Source of the DNA: Betaproteobacteria bacterium | GTDB lineage: Bacteria; Pseudomonadota; Gammaproteobacteria; Burkholderiales; SG8-39 | Length of the DNA stretch: 12,438 nt | Reading direction: 5' to 3' | Assembly: GCA_027317055.1 (NCBI GenBank) | Contig: DAHVFK010000058.1 | Location: 1 to 12,438 of the forward strand | Shown here: piece after piece, positions 7,316-12,438 of the stretch | Layout of the letters: each line of letters starts with the position of its first letter | Numbering within the stretch: the first letter of the stretch is position 1 | Program-made: the position numbers and the translations under genes | The notes under the pieces: generated by a model | What the model was told of the DNA's origin: nothing | The model's database searches: none | What the model saw: only the letters and a program-made list of their open reading frames with translations

Positions 7316-8586
7316 AGCTGCGCCCCGCGCTTTTGGCGCACGCTGAAGCCCTCGTTGGCGAGCTGCTGGGCTTCGCCGGGCCTGCCGACCAGGCAGTATC
7401 GCGTTACTTTCGCGCCCACCGCGAACTGGGCCAGCACGACCGTGCCTTCGTGGCCGAGGCGGTCTATGCCGTGCTGCGCCGCCGGCGCTCGCTCGAAGCC
7501 GCAGCGGCGAGCGCCGCGCCGCGCGCGCTGCTGCTGGTGGCGCTCTCGCGCGTGCAGGGACTTTCCGCACGCGCGCTCCAAGGCGCGCTCCGCCCGGGCG
7601 ACGAGGCGGTACTCGCGCACGCCCGGACAGCGAAGGAAGCGAGCTGGCCCGCCGCGGTAAGAGCCGACCTGCCGGACTGGTTGTGGCAGCGCCTGGAAGC
7701 GGAGCAGGGACCGGGTGAGGCGATGCGCATCGCGCAGGGGCTGCTGAATCCGGCGCCGCTCGATCTGCGCGTCAATCTCGCGCGCACCGATCGGGACAGC
7801 GCGCTCGGGGCTCTCGACTCGAGCGGACTTGCCTGCGCGCCGACGCCCTACTCGCCGGCGGGGATCCGGCTCGAGGGCAAGCCGGCAATCAACCGCCACC
7901 CGCTCTTCGAGCAGGGGCTGGTCGAAGTGCAGGACGAAGGCAGCCAGCTGCTCGCCTACTTGGTGGCGCCGCGACGCGGGGAGATGGTGGCCGACTTCTG
8001 CGCCGGAGCGGGCGGCAAGACGCTGGCGATGGCGATGCTCATGCGCGGCACGGGACGGCTGTACGCGATGGACGTGTCGGCCAAGCGGCTGCACGCGCTC
8101 GCTCCGCGCGCGGCGCGCGCGGGCGTCTCGAACGTGCACCCCCTTGCTCTCGCGGGCGAGGGCGACGTGCGGGCCAAGCGGCTTGCGGGCAAACTGGACC
8201 GGGTCCTGGTCGACGCGCCGTGCAGCGGTTTCGGCACGTTGCGGCGCAACCCCGACCTCAAGTGGCGCCACGGTCCCGACGCGATCCTTGAATTGGCGCA
8301 AAAGCAGTTCAGCATCCTGCATGCGGCCGCGCGCCTGGTGAAGCCGGGGGGGCGGCTGGTCTATGCGACCTGCAGCATTCTGGAGGCGGAAAACGAGGCG
8401 GTGGTGGAACGCTTCGTCGCCGCCCACCCCGAATTCGCCGCGCTGTCGTGCGGCGAGCTTCTCGCGGCCCAGCGCATCTCGCTGCCGGCGGGCGAGCGCC
8501 TGCGATTGTGGCCGCATCTGCACGGCACCGACGGGTTCTTCGCCGCGGCGCTCGAACGGCGCCGAGACGGTCAATCCGGCGCCTGA
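7312..8586 (+). CDS. RsmB/NOP-type RNA m5C methyltransferase
   Basis: A 424-residue AdoMet-dependent RNA (cytosine-5) methyltransferase of the RsmB (Sun/Fmu) group; the best-known member makes m5C967 in 16S rRNA. AdoMet motif I is DFCAGAGGKT (228-237). The DAPCSG motif has Cys304 (product-release Cys) and YATCS has Cys354 (expected nucleophile). The C-terminal HGTDGFFAAALERR is typical. The N-terminal 140 or so residues are helical and could be a NusB-like RNA-binding domain, but degenerate. Because rsmB proper usually sits beside fmt and def, and this gene follows DUF3108, it may be a paralogue with another target. The GTG at 7312 overlaps the DUF3108 stop by 4 bases, indicating coupling. 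Its end overlaps the convergent terC gene by 16 bases. Confidence 0.88.
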   Translation: MKLRPALLAHAEALVGELLGFAGPADQAVSRYFRAHRELGQHDRAFVAEAVYAVLRRRRSLEAAAASAAPRALLLVALSRVQGLSARALQGALRPGDEAVLAHARTAKEASWPAAVRADLPDWLWQRLEAEQGPGEAMRIAQGLLNPAPLDLRVNLARTDRDSALGALDSSGLACAPTPYSPAGIRLEGKPAINRHPLFEQGLVEVQDEGSQLLAYLVAPRRGEMVADFCAGAGGKTLAMAMLMRGTGRLYAMDVSAKRLHALAPRAARAGVSNVHPLALAGEGDVRAKRLAGKLDRVLVDAPCSGFGTLRRNPDLKWRHGPDAILELAQKQFSILHAAARLVKPGGRLVYATCSILEAENEAVVERFVAAHPEFAALSCGELLAAQRISLPAGERLRLWPHLHGTDGFFAAALERRRDGQSGA

Positions 8587-9338
8587 TCCTCGCCGCGGCC
8601 GTAGCGCGCGTGCAGCTGCACCGGCTTGGCCATCACGCGGCGCATGCGGATGTTCAGCATTTCCACGCAGACCGCGAACGCCATGGCGAAGTAGACGTAG
8701 CCTTTGGGGACTTCGTGGTCGAAGCCCTGCGCGATCAGCAGTACGCCGATCACTACCAGGAAAGACAGGGCGAGCATCTTGATGGTCGGATGCGCCGAAA
8801 TGAAGCGTCCGATCGCGCCTGCAAAGGCCATCATCAGCGCGACCGACACGACGATCGCCGCGACCATCACCGCGACGTCCTTCACCATTCCCACCGCGGT
8901 GATGATTGAATCGAGCGAAAACACGAGGTCGATCAGCATGATCTGCATGATAAGGGTGCCAAAGGATGCGCGCACGGTCACCGCCGCGGAGTTCTCCTCT
9001 GCACCTTCGAGCAACTGGTGGATCTCTCTGGTGCTCTTCCACAGCAGGAACACCCCGCCCGCAATCAGGATCAGGTCGCGTCCCGATATCTCCTCGCCGA
9101 GGACAGTGAACAGCGGCGCGGTCAATCCGATGATCCAAGCCAATACCAGCAGCAGCCCGATGCGCATGAACATGGCACCGAGCAGACCGATGCGACGCGC
9201 GCGCTCGCGCTGCCCGGCGGGCAGGCGATCCACCAGGATGGAGATGAAGATCACGTTGTCGATTCCGAGCACGAGCTCGAGCGCGGCAAGGGTGGCGAAC
9301 GCGATCCAGGCCTGGGGGTCGGTCAGCAGATCGATCAT
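8571..9338 (-). CDS. TerC family integral membrane protein
   Basis: A 255-residue polytopic inner-membrane protein with about seven hydrophobic segments. It carries the two family signatures with intramembrane acidic residues: LELVLGIDNVIFIS (20-33; Glu21, Asp27, Asn28) and DLVFSLDSIITAVG (137-150; Asp137, Asp143). TerC proteins and the related YgdQ/YoaE group are linked to tellurite resistance and, in some species, Mn(II) export for metalation of exported proteins; which applies here is unknown. I start at ATG 9336-9338 because AGGAG (complement of 9348-9352) lies 9 bases upstream and the protein then begins MIDLLTDPQAW. An earlier in-frame codon at 9383 would add 15 unlikely residues. No ter operon genes are nearby. 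Confidence 0.9.
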   Translation of the reverse strand: MIDLLTDPQAWIAFATLAALELVLGIDNVIFISILVDRLPAGQRERARRIGLLGAMFMRIGLLLVLAWIIGLTAPLFTVLGEEISGRDLILIAGGVFLLWKSTREIHQLLEGAEENSAAVTVRASFGTLIMQIMLIDLVFSLDSIITAVGMVKDVAVMVAAIVVSVALMMAFAGAIGRFISAHPTIKMLALSFLVVIGVLLIAQGFDHEVPKGYVYFAMAFAVCVEMLNIRMRRVMAKPVQLHARYGRGEDQAPD

Positions 9339-9466
9339 CGGCGAGCGCTCCTGGGAAGGCCGTCGAGCGGAATTTTCGCACACGCGCCGCGCGTACCTTT
9401 TTCCCTTTTCGCAGCGGGAGGTTACGGAATCAGTCGCGCGCGAATGGGTCCATTACAGATTGTTTC

Positions 9467-9494
9467 TTGCGACTCGCGGTGATTCGCGTAGAAT
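9467..9494 (+). promoter_or_regulatory. Sigma70-type promoter of the desaturase gene
   Basis: TTGCGA (9467-9472) and TAGAAT (9489-9494) are 16 bases apart. Transcription would start near 9501, giving a leader of about 37 bases. The rest of the 199-base gap to terC holds no clear promoter for terC; the desaturase ribosome binding site is weak (AGAAG, 9525-9529). Confidence 0.6.
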
Positions 9495-9537
9495 GACACT
9501 TACCTGACGTCGATAACTACTATTAGAAGCCAACTCG

Positions 9538-10710
9538 ATGATTTTTTCCGGTTTTTTAGACCTGCCCTGGTGGGGCTGCATACTCGTGGCGCTGGGCCTG
9601 ACCCACGTCACGATTGCTGCGGTGACGATCTTCCTGCACCGCCATCAGGCGCATCGCGCGCTCGACCTGCATCCGATCGCGTCGCACTTCTTCCGCTTCT
9701 GGCTGTGGCTCACCACAGGCATGGTGACCAAGGAATGGGTCGCCATCCACCGCAAGCACCACGCCAAGTGCGAGACCGCAGAGGATCCGCACAGCCCGCA
9801 GATCTACGGCATTAATCGCGTCTTGTGGGGCGGCGTGTTCCTGTACGTGAAGGAGTCCTACAACCGCGAGACGCTCGAGCGCTACGGCCACGGCACGCCC
9901 GACGACTGGATGGAGCGCAACCTGTATACGGGGCATGCGATCCTCGGCCTCACGCTGATGGGCGCGGTCGACCTGGCGCTGTTCGGCCTGGTGCCCGGCG
10001 CGCTGATTCTGCTTAGCCAGATCGTCTGGATCCCGTTCTGGGCCGCCGGCGTGATCAACGGCATCGGCCACTACTTCGGCTACCGCACTTACGGTTGCGC
10101 GGACGCGAGCACCAACATCGTGCCCTGGGGCATCCTGATCGGGGGCGAGGAACTGCACAACAACCACCACGCGTTCGCCTCTTCGGCCAAGCTGTCCTCG
10201 AAGTGGTACGAGTTCGACATCGGCTGGATGTACATCAGAATGATGGAAATGCTCGGCCTCGCGACGGTCAAGAAGGTGGCGCCGACGCCCCGCTTTGCCG
10301 CGCCCAAGCCCGCCGCTGATCTTGACACGCTGCATGCCGTGATCGCCAACCGCTACGACGTTCTGTCGCGCTACGCCAAGTCGATCAAGAAGACCTACCG
10401 CGAGGAAGTGCAGCGGCTGGCGCACTGGTCGCCGGGCGAAGCGGAAGCGCTCAAGTCCCTGAAGCGCGTGCTGCTGCGCGTGCAGGAGCTTTCCGAGGTC
10501 GAGCGCGTGCGCCTGACCGATGCCCTGCGTAACTCGCGCGCCCTGGCGACGGTGGTCGCGATGAGGCAGGAGCTGACCGCGCTGTGGGAGCGCTCCAATG
10601 CTTCGAAGGAGCAGCTGCTGCGCCAGCTTCAGGATTGGTGCCACCGAGCCGAGTCGAGCGGTATTGCGCCCCTGCAGGACTTCTCGCGTCGTCTGCGCTG
10701 CTACGCGTAG
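9538..10710 (+). CDS. Membrane fatty acid desaturase with helical C-terminal extension
   Basis: A 390-residue acyl-lipid or acyl-CoA desaturase of the membrane di-iron class. The three histidine boxes are complete: H34-RHQA-H39 (HX4H), H71-RK-H74-H75 (HxxHH) and H207-NN-H210-H211 (HxxHH). A further His178 lies in NGIGHYFGYR. Hydrophobic segments lie near 11-32, 51-63, 133-154 and 156-175. It should introduce a double bond, most likely at delta-9, into membrane fatty acyl chains; position and substrate form are inferred from family only. Residues from about 265 to 390 form an extra hydrophilic helical domain. Its end (LQDWCHRAESSGIAPLQDF, then RRLRCYA) resembles the C-terminus of ISL3-type transposases. 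It has its own promoter and ends in a strong bidirectional terminator. No electron donor gene is adjacent. Confidence 0.9.
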   Translation: MIFSGFLDLPWWGCILVALGLTHVTIAAVTIFLHRHQAHRALDLHPIASHFFRFWLWLTTGMVTKEWVAIHRKHHAKCETAEDPHSPQIYGINRVLWGGVFLYVKESYNRETLERYGHGTPDDWMERNLYTGHAILGLTLMGAVDLALFGLVPGALILLSQIVWIPFWAAGVINGIGHYFGYRTYGCADASTNIVPWGILIGGEELHNNHHAFASSAKLSSKWYEFDIGWMYIRMMEMLGLATVKKVAPTPRFAAPKPAADLDTLHAVIANRYDVLSRYAKSIKKTYREEVQRLAHWSPGEAEALKSLKRVLLRVQELSEVERVRLTDALRNSRALATVVAMRQELTALWERSNASKEQLLRQLQDWCHRAESSGIAPLQDFSRRLRCYA

Positions 10711-10729
10711 TCGCACGTCCGCTGCAATA

Positions 10730-10758
10730 AAAAAAGCCCGCCATCGGCGGGCTTTTTT
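10730..10758. terminator. Bidirectional rho-independent terminator
   Basis: A 13-bp perfect inverted repeat (10730-10742 with 10746-10758) has a GCCCGCC core, a 3-base loop and A/T runs on both sides. On each strand the GC stem is followed by at least six T residues. It should end both the desaturase transcript (+) and the rpmB-rpmG transcript (-). Confidence 0.92.
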
Positions 10759-10778
10759 ATTTCCAGCGCTCCGGCGTG

Positions 10779-10934
10779 CTACTTGAGCTTGGTTTCCTTG
10801 TACATCACGTGCTTGCGCGCCTTGGGATCGTACTTCTTGAGCTCCAGCTTGTCGGGCGTGGTGCGCTTGTTCTTGGTCGTGGTGTAGAAATGGCCGGTGC
10901 CGGCGGTGGACTCGAGCTTTATCTTTTCGCGCAT
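10779..10934 (-). CDS. rpmG: Large ribosomal subunit protein bL33
   Basis: A 51-residue protein that translates as MREKIKLESTAGTGHFYTTT, then KNKRTTPDKLELKKYDPKAR and KHVMYKETKLK. This is the standard proteobacterial L33, a small basic protein near the 50S E site. It has no Cys and so is the zinc-free (C-minus) form. The length fits exactly, with ATG at 10932-10934 and TAG at 10779-10781. It lies 14 bases after the rpmB stop and shows no good Shine-Dalgarno (only GGA/CCCCC upstream), so it probably depends on coupling to rpmB. The bidirectional terminator follows its stop within about 20 bases. Confidence 0.97.
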   Translation of the reverse strand: MREKIKLESTAGTGHFYTTTKNKRTTPDKLELKKYDPKARKHVMYKETKLK

Positions 10935-10948
10935 GGTAGGGGGTCCGG

Positions 10949-11206
10949 TTAAGCCTTCGCTTCGGCCTTCGCCTTGGCTTTCGCCTTGGCGCGCACCTCG
11001 GCGAGCACGGCGTCGATGCCGAGCTTGTCGATGCGGCGCAGGCCGGCGGTCGAAACACGCAGGCGCACCCAGCGGTTTTCGCTCTCGACCCAGAAGCGAC
11101 GGTAGTGCAGATTAGGCTGGAAGGTGCGTCGGGTCTTGTTGTTGGCGTGCGAGACCAGGTTGCCCTTCATCGGCTTCTTGCCGGTGACTTCACAGACACG
11201 GGACAT
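10949..11206 (-). CDS. rpmB: Large ribosomal subunit protein bL28
   Basis: An 85-residue ribosomal protein L28. The N-terminus MSRVCEVTGKKPMKGN and the SHANNKTRRTFQPNL block (19-33) are diagnostic, followed by RFWVESENRWVRLRVSTAGL (37-56). The ATG at 11204-11206 is chosen because GGAG (complement of 11215-11218) lies 8 bases upstream and homologues begin MSRVC. Codons further upstream in frame would run into the promoter. The protein ends in a 14-residue tail of alternating Lys/Ala (residues 72-85, RAKAKAKAKAEAKA), longer and more repetitive than the usual end of L28 (E. coli 78 residues). It is first gene of an rpmB-rpmG operon, the usual order. Confidence 0.97.
   Translation of the reverse strand: MSRVCEVTGKKPMKGNLVSHANNKTRRTFQPNLHYRRFWVESENRWVRLRVSTAGLRRIDKLGIDAVLAEVRAKAKAKAKAEAKA
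10952..10993 (-). repeat. Low-complexity hexamer-type repeat encoding the L28 tail
   Basis: The DNA for the last 14 codons of rpmB is built from imperfect 6-base units (GCCTTC, GCCTTG, GCTTTC on the plus strand), each encoding Lys-Ala or Glu-Ala. Such tracts can change in unit number by replication slippage while staying in frame. Confidence 0.7.
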
Positions 11207-11235
11207 GGATTGCGCTCCGCGGAAAAAAAGAGACA

Positions 11236-11265
11236 ATTATACCCGAATAATCAGTGCTTTTTCAA
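11236..11265 (-). promoter_or_regulatory. Sigma70-type promoter of rpmB-rpmG
   Basis: On the minus strand TTGAAA (complement of 11260-11265) and a perfect consensus TATAAT (complement of 11236-11241) are 18 bases apart. Transcription would start near 11229-11231, at or beside a run of seven T residues (complement of 11223-11229), giving a leader of about 25 bases with a Shine-Dalgarno GGAG. Strong promoter, as expected for ribosomal proteins. Confidence 0.8.
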
Positions 11266-11291
11266 GGAACGCGACCTGCTCGAGGCGGTGC

Positions 11292-11321
11292 TTGATTGCC
11301 CCCGACGGAGTCTGTGATAGT
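11292..11321 (+). promoter_or_regulatory. Possible promoter of the FecR-domain gene
   Basis: TTGATT (11292-11297) and an extended -10-like TGTGATAGT (GATAGT at 11316-11321) are 18 bases apart. Matches are moderate. It would fire divergently from the rpmB promoter, with a short leader carrying GGAG (11331-11334). Confidence 0.3.
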
Positions 11322-11343
11322 GCGCAACGTGGAGCCGACGCCG

Positions 11344-12069
11344 ATGCAACACTGCAAATTCGCTGCCAGAGCAACGGCGCTCGGCTTGGCCTTGCTTTGC
11401 TCCGCGGCGTTCGGCCAAGCGCCGGAGTCCGCCGCCGCGCCGCGTCTCGCAGGCATGGTCGAATTCGCCAGCGGCAATTCGATGATCACGCCGCAGGTCG
11501 GCGACAGTCGCCTGGTCGCCAACGGAAGCGAGGTGCGCGAAGGCGACACGATCATCACCTTCAAGGGTGGCGAGGCACAGCTGCGGATGCTGGACGGCGC
11601 CTTCCTCCTGCTGCGCGGGAACTCGAGGATCAAGATCACGGCGTACGTCGCGGACGGCGGCGACAAGGACCGCAGCATCCTCGACTTGATCAAAGGTACG
11701 GTGCGCAGCATCACTGGCTGGATCGGAAAGTACAACCGCGCTGCGTACGAGATCCGCACGCCTATCCTGGTTACCATTGGCGTACGCGGCACGGATCACG
11801 AGGTTACCTACATTCCTCCGGGCGATCCGCGCGGGGGGCCGGGCGTGTATGACAAGGTAAACGAAGGCAAGGCGTTCATGAGTTCCGGGAGCGACGAGGT
11901 CGAGGTGCCGCCGCAACGGGCCGTGTTCAGCGCATGGGGCGCAAAGCCCCGCCGGCCGCGCCTGCTTGCTTCCATTCCCGGATTTTCACGTCTGGACTGC
12001 ACGAGCGCGAGTTCGCGCGACGAGCGCTGCCTTGCGCGAACGAACCCCGCGCGCGGCGGCCATGCGTGA
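11344..12069 (+). CDS. Secreted FecR-domain protein, C-terminus probably frameshifted
   Basis: A 241-codon frame with a signal peptide (MQHCKFAARATALGLALLCS, cleavage after AAFGQA, about residue 26) and a FecR-type domain. The domain spans about residues 36-175, with the blocks VREGDTIIT (64-72), MLDGAFLLLRGNSRI (82-96) and IGVRGTDHEV (145-154). The mature part should be periplasmic; this group lacks the transmembrane anti-sigma architecture of true FecR and its role is unknown. The ATG at 11344 is supported by the signal peptide and by GGAG 9 bases upstream. After Phe214 the frame becomes a Ser/Arg/Cys-rich end unlike the family. One added T in the TTTT run at 11983-11986 would instead give a better-looking FFTSGLHEREFARRALP continuation, so a frameshift is likely. 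The 114-base gap to radC (12070-12183) is GC-rich with one weak inverted repeat (12148-12169) lacking a T run. Confidence 0.78.
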   Translation: MQHCKFAARATALGLALLCSAAFGQAPESAAAPRLAGMVEFASGNSMITPQVGDSRLVANGSEVREGDTIITFKGGEAQLRMLDGAFLLLRGNSRIKITAYVADGGDKDRSILDLIKGTVRSITGWIGKYNRAAYEIRTPILVTIGVRGTDHEVTYIPPGDPRGGPGVYDKVNEGKAFMSSGSDEVEVPPQRAVFSAWGAKPRRPRLLASIPGFSRLDCTSASSRDERCLARTNPARGGHA

Positions 12070-12183
12070 ACGGGCCATTCGCGGCAACGCCGCGCAAACG
12101 CTGCGGCAACGCGGCGGGCGGCGCGGCGAGGGACTGGGAGAGCGCGCCCGGCCGATGCACCGCGGCCGGCGGTGACGCGCCGT

Positions 12184-12438
12184 CTACAGCAGCCCGCGCT
12201 CCGCGAATGAGAGCGTTTGGTTGCCGGCGATGATGAAGTGATCCAGCACCTTGACCTCGACCAGCGCCAGCGCCTCGCTCAGGCTGCGGGTGAGCAGCTC
12301 GTCGGCCTGGCTAGGCTGCGCCACGCCCGAGGGATGGTTGTGGGCGAGGATGACGGCGGCAGCGTTGCGCCGCAGGGCGGCTTTCACCACCTCGCGCGGG
12401 TAGACACTGGTCTGCGTTAGCGTACCCCGGAACAGTTC
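12184..12438 (-). CDS. radC: RadC family (JAB/MPN domain) protein, 3' part
   Basis: The C-terminal 84 codons of RadC, open to the window edge; the start lies beyond 12438. The JAMM-like metal motif reads H-N-H-P-S-G followed by S-x-A-D (AHNHPSGVAQPSQADELL), and the preceding ELFRGTLTQTSVYPREVVKAAL and final FAERGLL are diagnostic. RadC proteins were once linked to DNA repair, but that role is not supported in E. coli and the function remains uncertain. It faces the FecR-domain gene tail to tail and lies on the same strand as rpmB and rpmG, matching the usual radC-rpmB-rpmG order but with the FecR-domain gene in between. Confidence 0.95.
   Translation of the reverse strand, partial: ELFRGTLTQTSVYPREVVKAALRRNAAAVILAHNHPSGVAQPSQADELLTRSLSEALALVEVKVLDHFIIAGNQTLSFAERGLL

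Noticed and set aside
8448..8909. His/Asp/Arg-rich plus-strand frame ending in a run like HDDRRDHHRD
   Set aside because: Looks like a metal-binding tail but is only the opposite strand of terC membrane segments; no start signal.
7234..9381. Open frame of 715 codons on the minus strand
   Set aside because: It lies antisense to the RNA methyltransferase gene and out of frame over terC. The translation is Arg/Ala/Pro-rich with no domain; long shadow frames are common in GC-rich DNA.
9556..11058. Open frame of 500 codons on the minus strand
   Set aside because: It is antisense to the desaturase gene and crosses the strong terminator and rpmG/rpmB in another frame; composition is biased (Arg, His, Gln) as expected from a shadow.
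12148..12169. Inverted repeat CCGGCC-N10-GGCCGG as a terminator between the FecR-domain gene and radC
   Set aside because: Short stem, long loop and no T run on either strand; GC-rich DNA gives many such matches by chance.

Overview
The window is GC-rich DNA from a bacterial chromosome, most likely a betaproteobacterium (Burkholderiales, Rhodocyclales, Nitrosomonadales or a relative). This rests on gene content recognised by eye: a polyhydroxyalkanoate phasin of the PhaP type, a class II fumarase, the purN / DUF3108 / RsmB-like order, a Cys-free L33, and rpmB-rpmG next to radC. No taxonomic search was run.

Layout from left to right. (1) The 3' end of a CinA/MoaB-like molybdopterin-binding domain gene (+, 2-388) meets a phasin gene (-, 438-980) tail to tail, with a rho-independent terminator between them. 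The phasin has a clear sigma70-type promoter, an operator-like inverted repeat at the predicted start of transcription, and a perfect 12-bp tandem repeat in its leader. (2) An orphan soluble cytochrome P450 (+, 1260-2471) faces gluQ (-, 2553-3437), which encodes glutamyl-Q-tRNA(Asp) synthetase. (3) A tightly packed plus-strand run from 3476 to 8586, probably one or two operons: thioredoxin-like protein, pirin/YhhW-like cupin, fumC, purN, a secreted DUF3108 protein and an RsmB/NOP-type RNA m5C methyltransferase. The last three genes overlap. (4) A TerC-family membrane protein (-, 8571-9338) overlaps the methyltransferase 3' end by 16 bp. (5) A divergent membrane fatty acid desaturase (+, 9538-10710) carries an extra helical C-terminal domain that resembles the C-terminus of ISL3-type transposases. 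(6) A strong bidirectional terminator, then rpmG and rpmB on the minus strand with a consensus promoter. (7) A secreted FecR-domain protein (+, 11344-12069) whose C-terminus looks frameshifted, then the 3' end of radC (-, 12184 to the window edge).

Most of this is housekeeping: central carbon metabolism (fumC), purine synthesis (purN), tRNA and rRNA modification (gluQ, RsmB-like) and ribosomal proteins. Accessory functions are storage granules (phasin), oxidation (P450), membrane lipid desaturation and redox (thioredoxin, pirin). No mobile element, CRISPR array, RNA gene or defence island is visible, and I do not see a new multi-gene system. The points most worth a second look are the transposase-like tail of the desaturase, the layered control region of the phasin, the probable frameshift in the FecR-domain gene, and the low-complexity Lys/Ala tail of L28. 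No stretch longer than 300 bases lacks a gene. The larger gaps (981-1259, 9339-9537, 11207-11343, 12070-12183) are covered in the promoter and gene entries.
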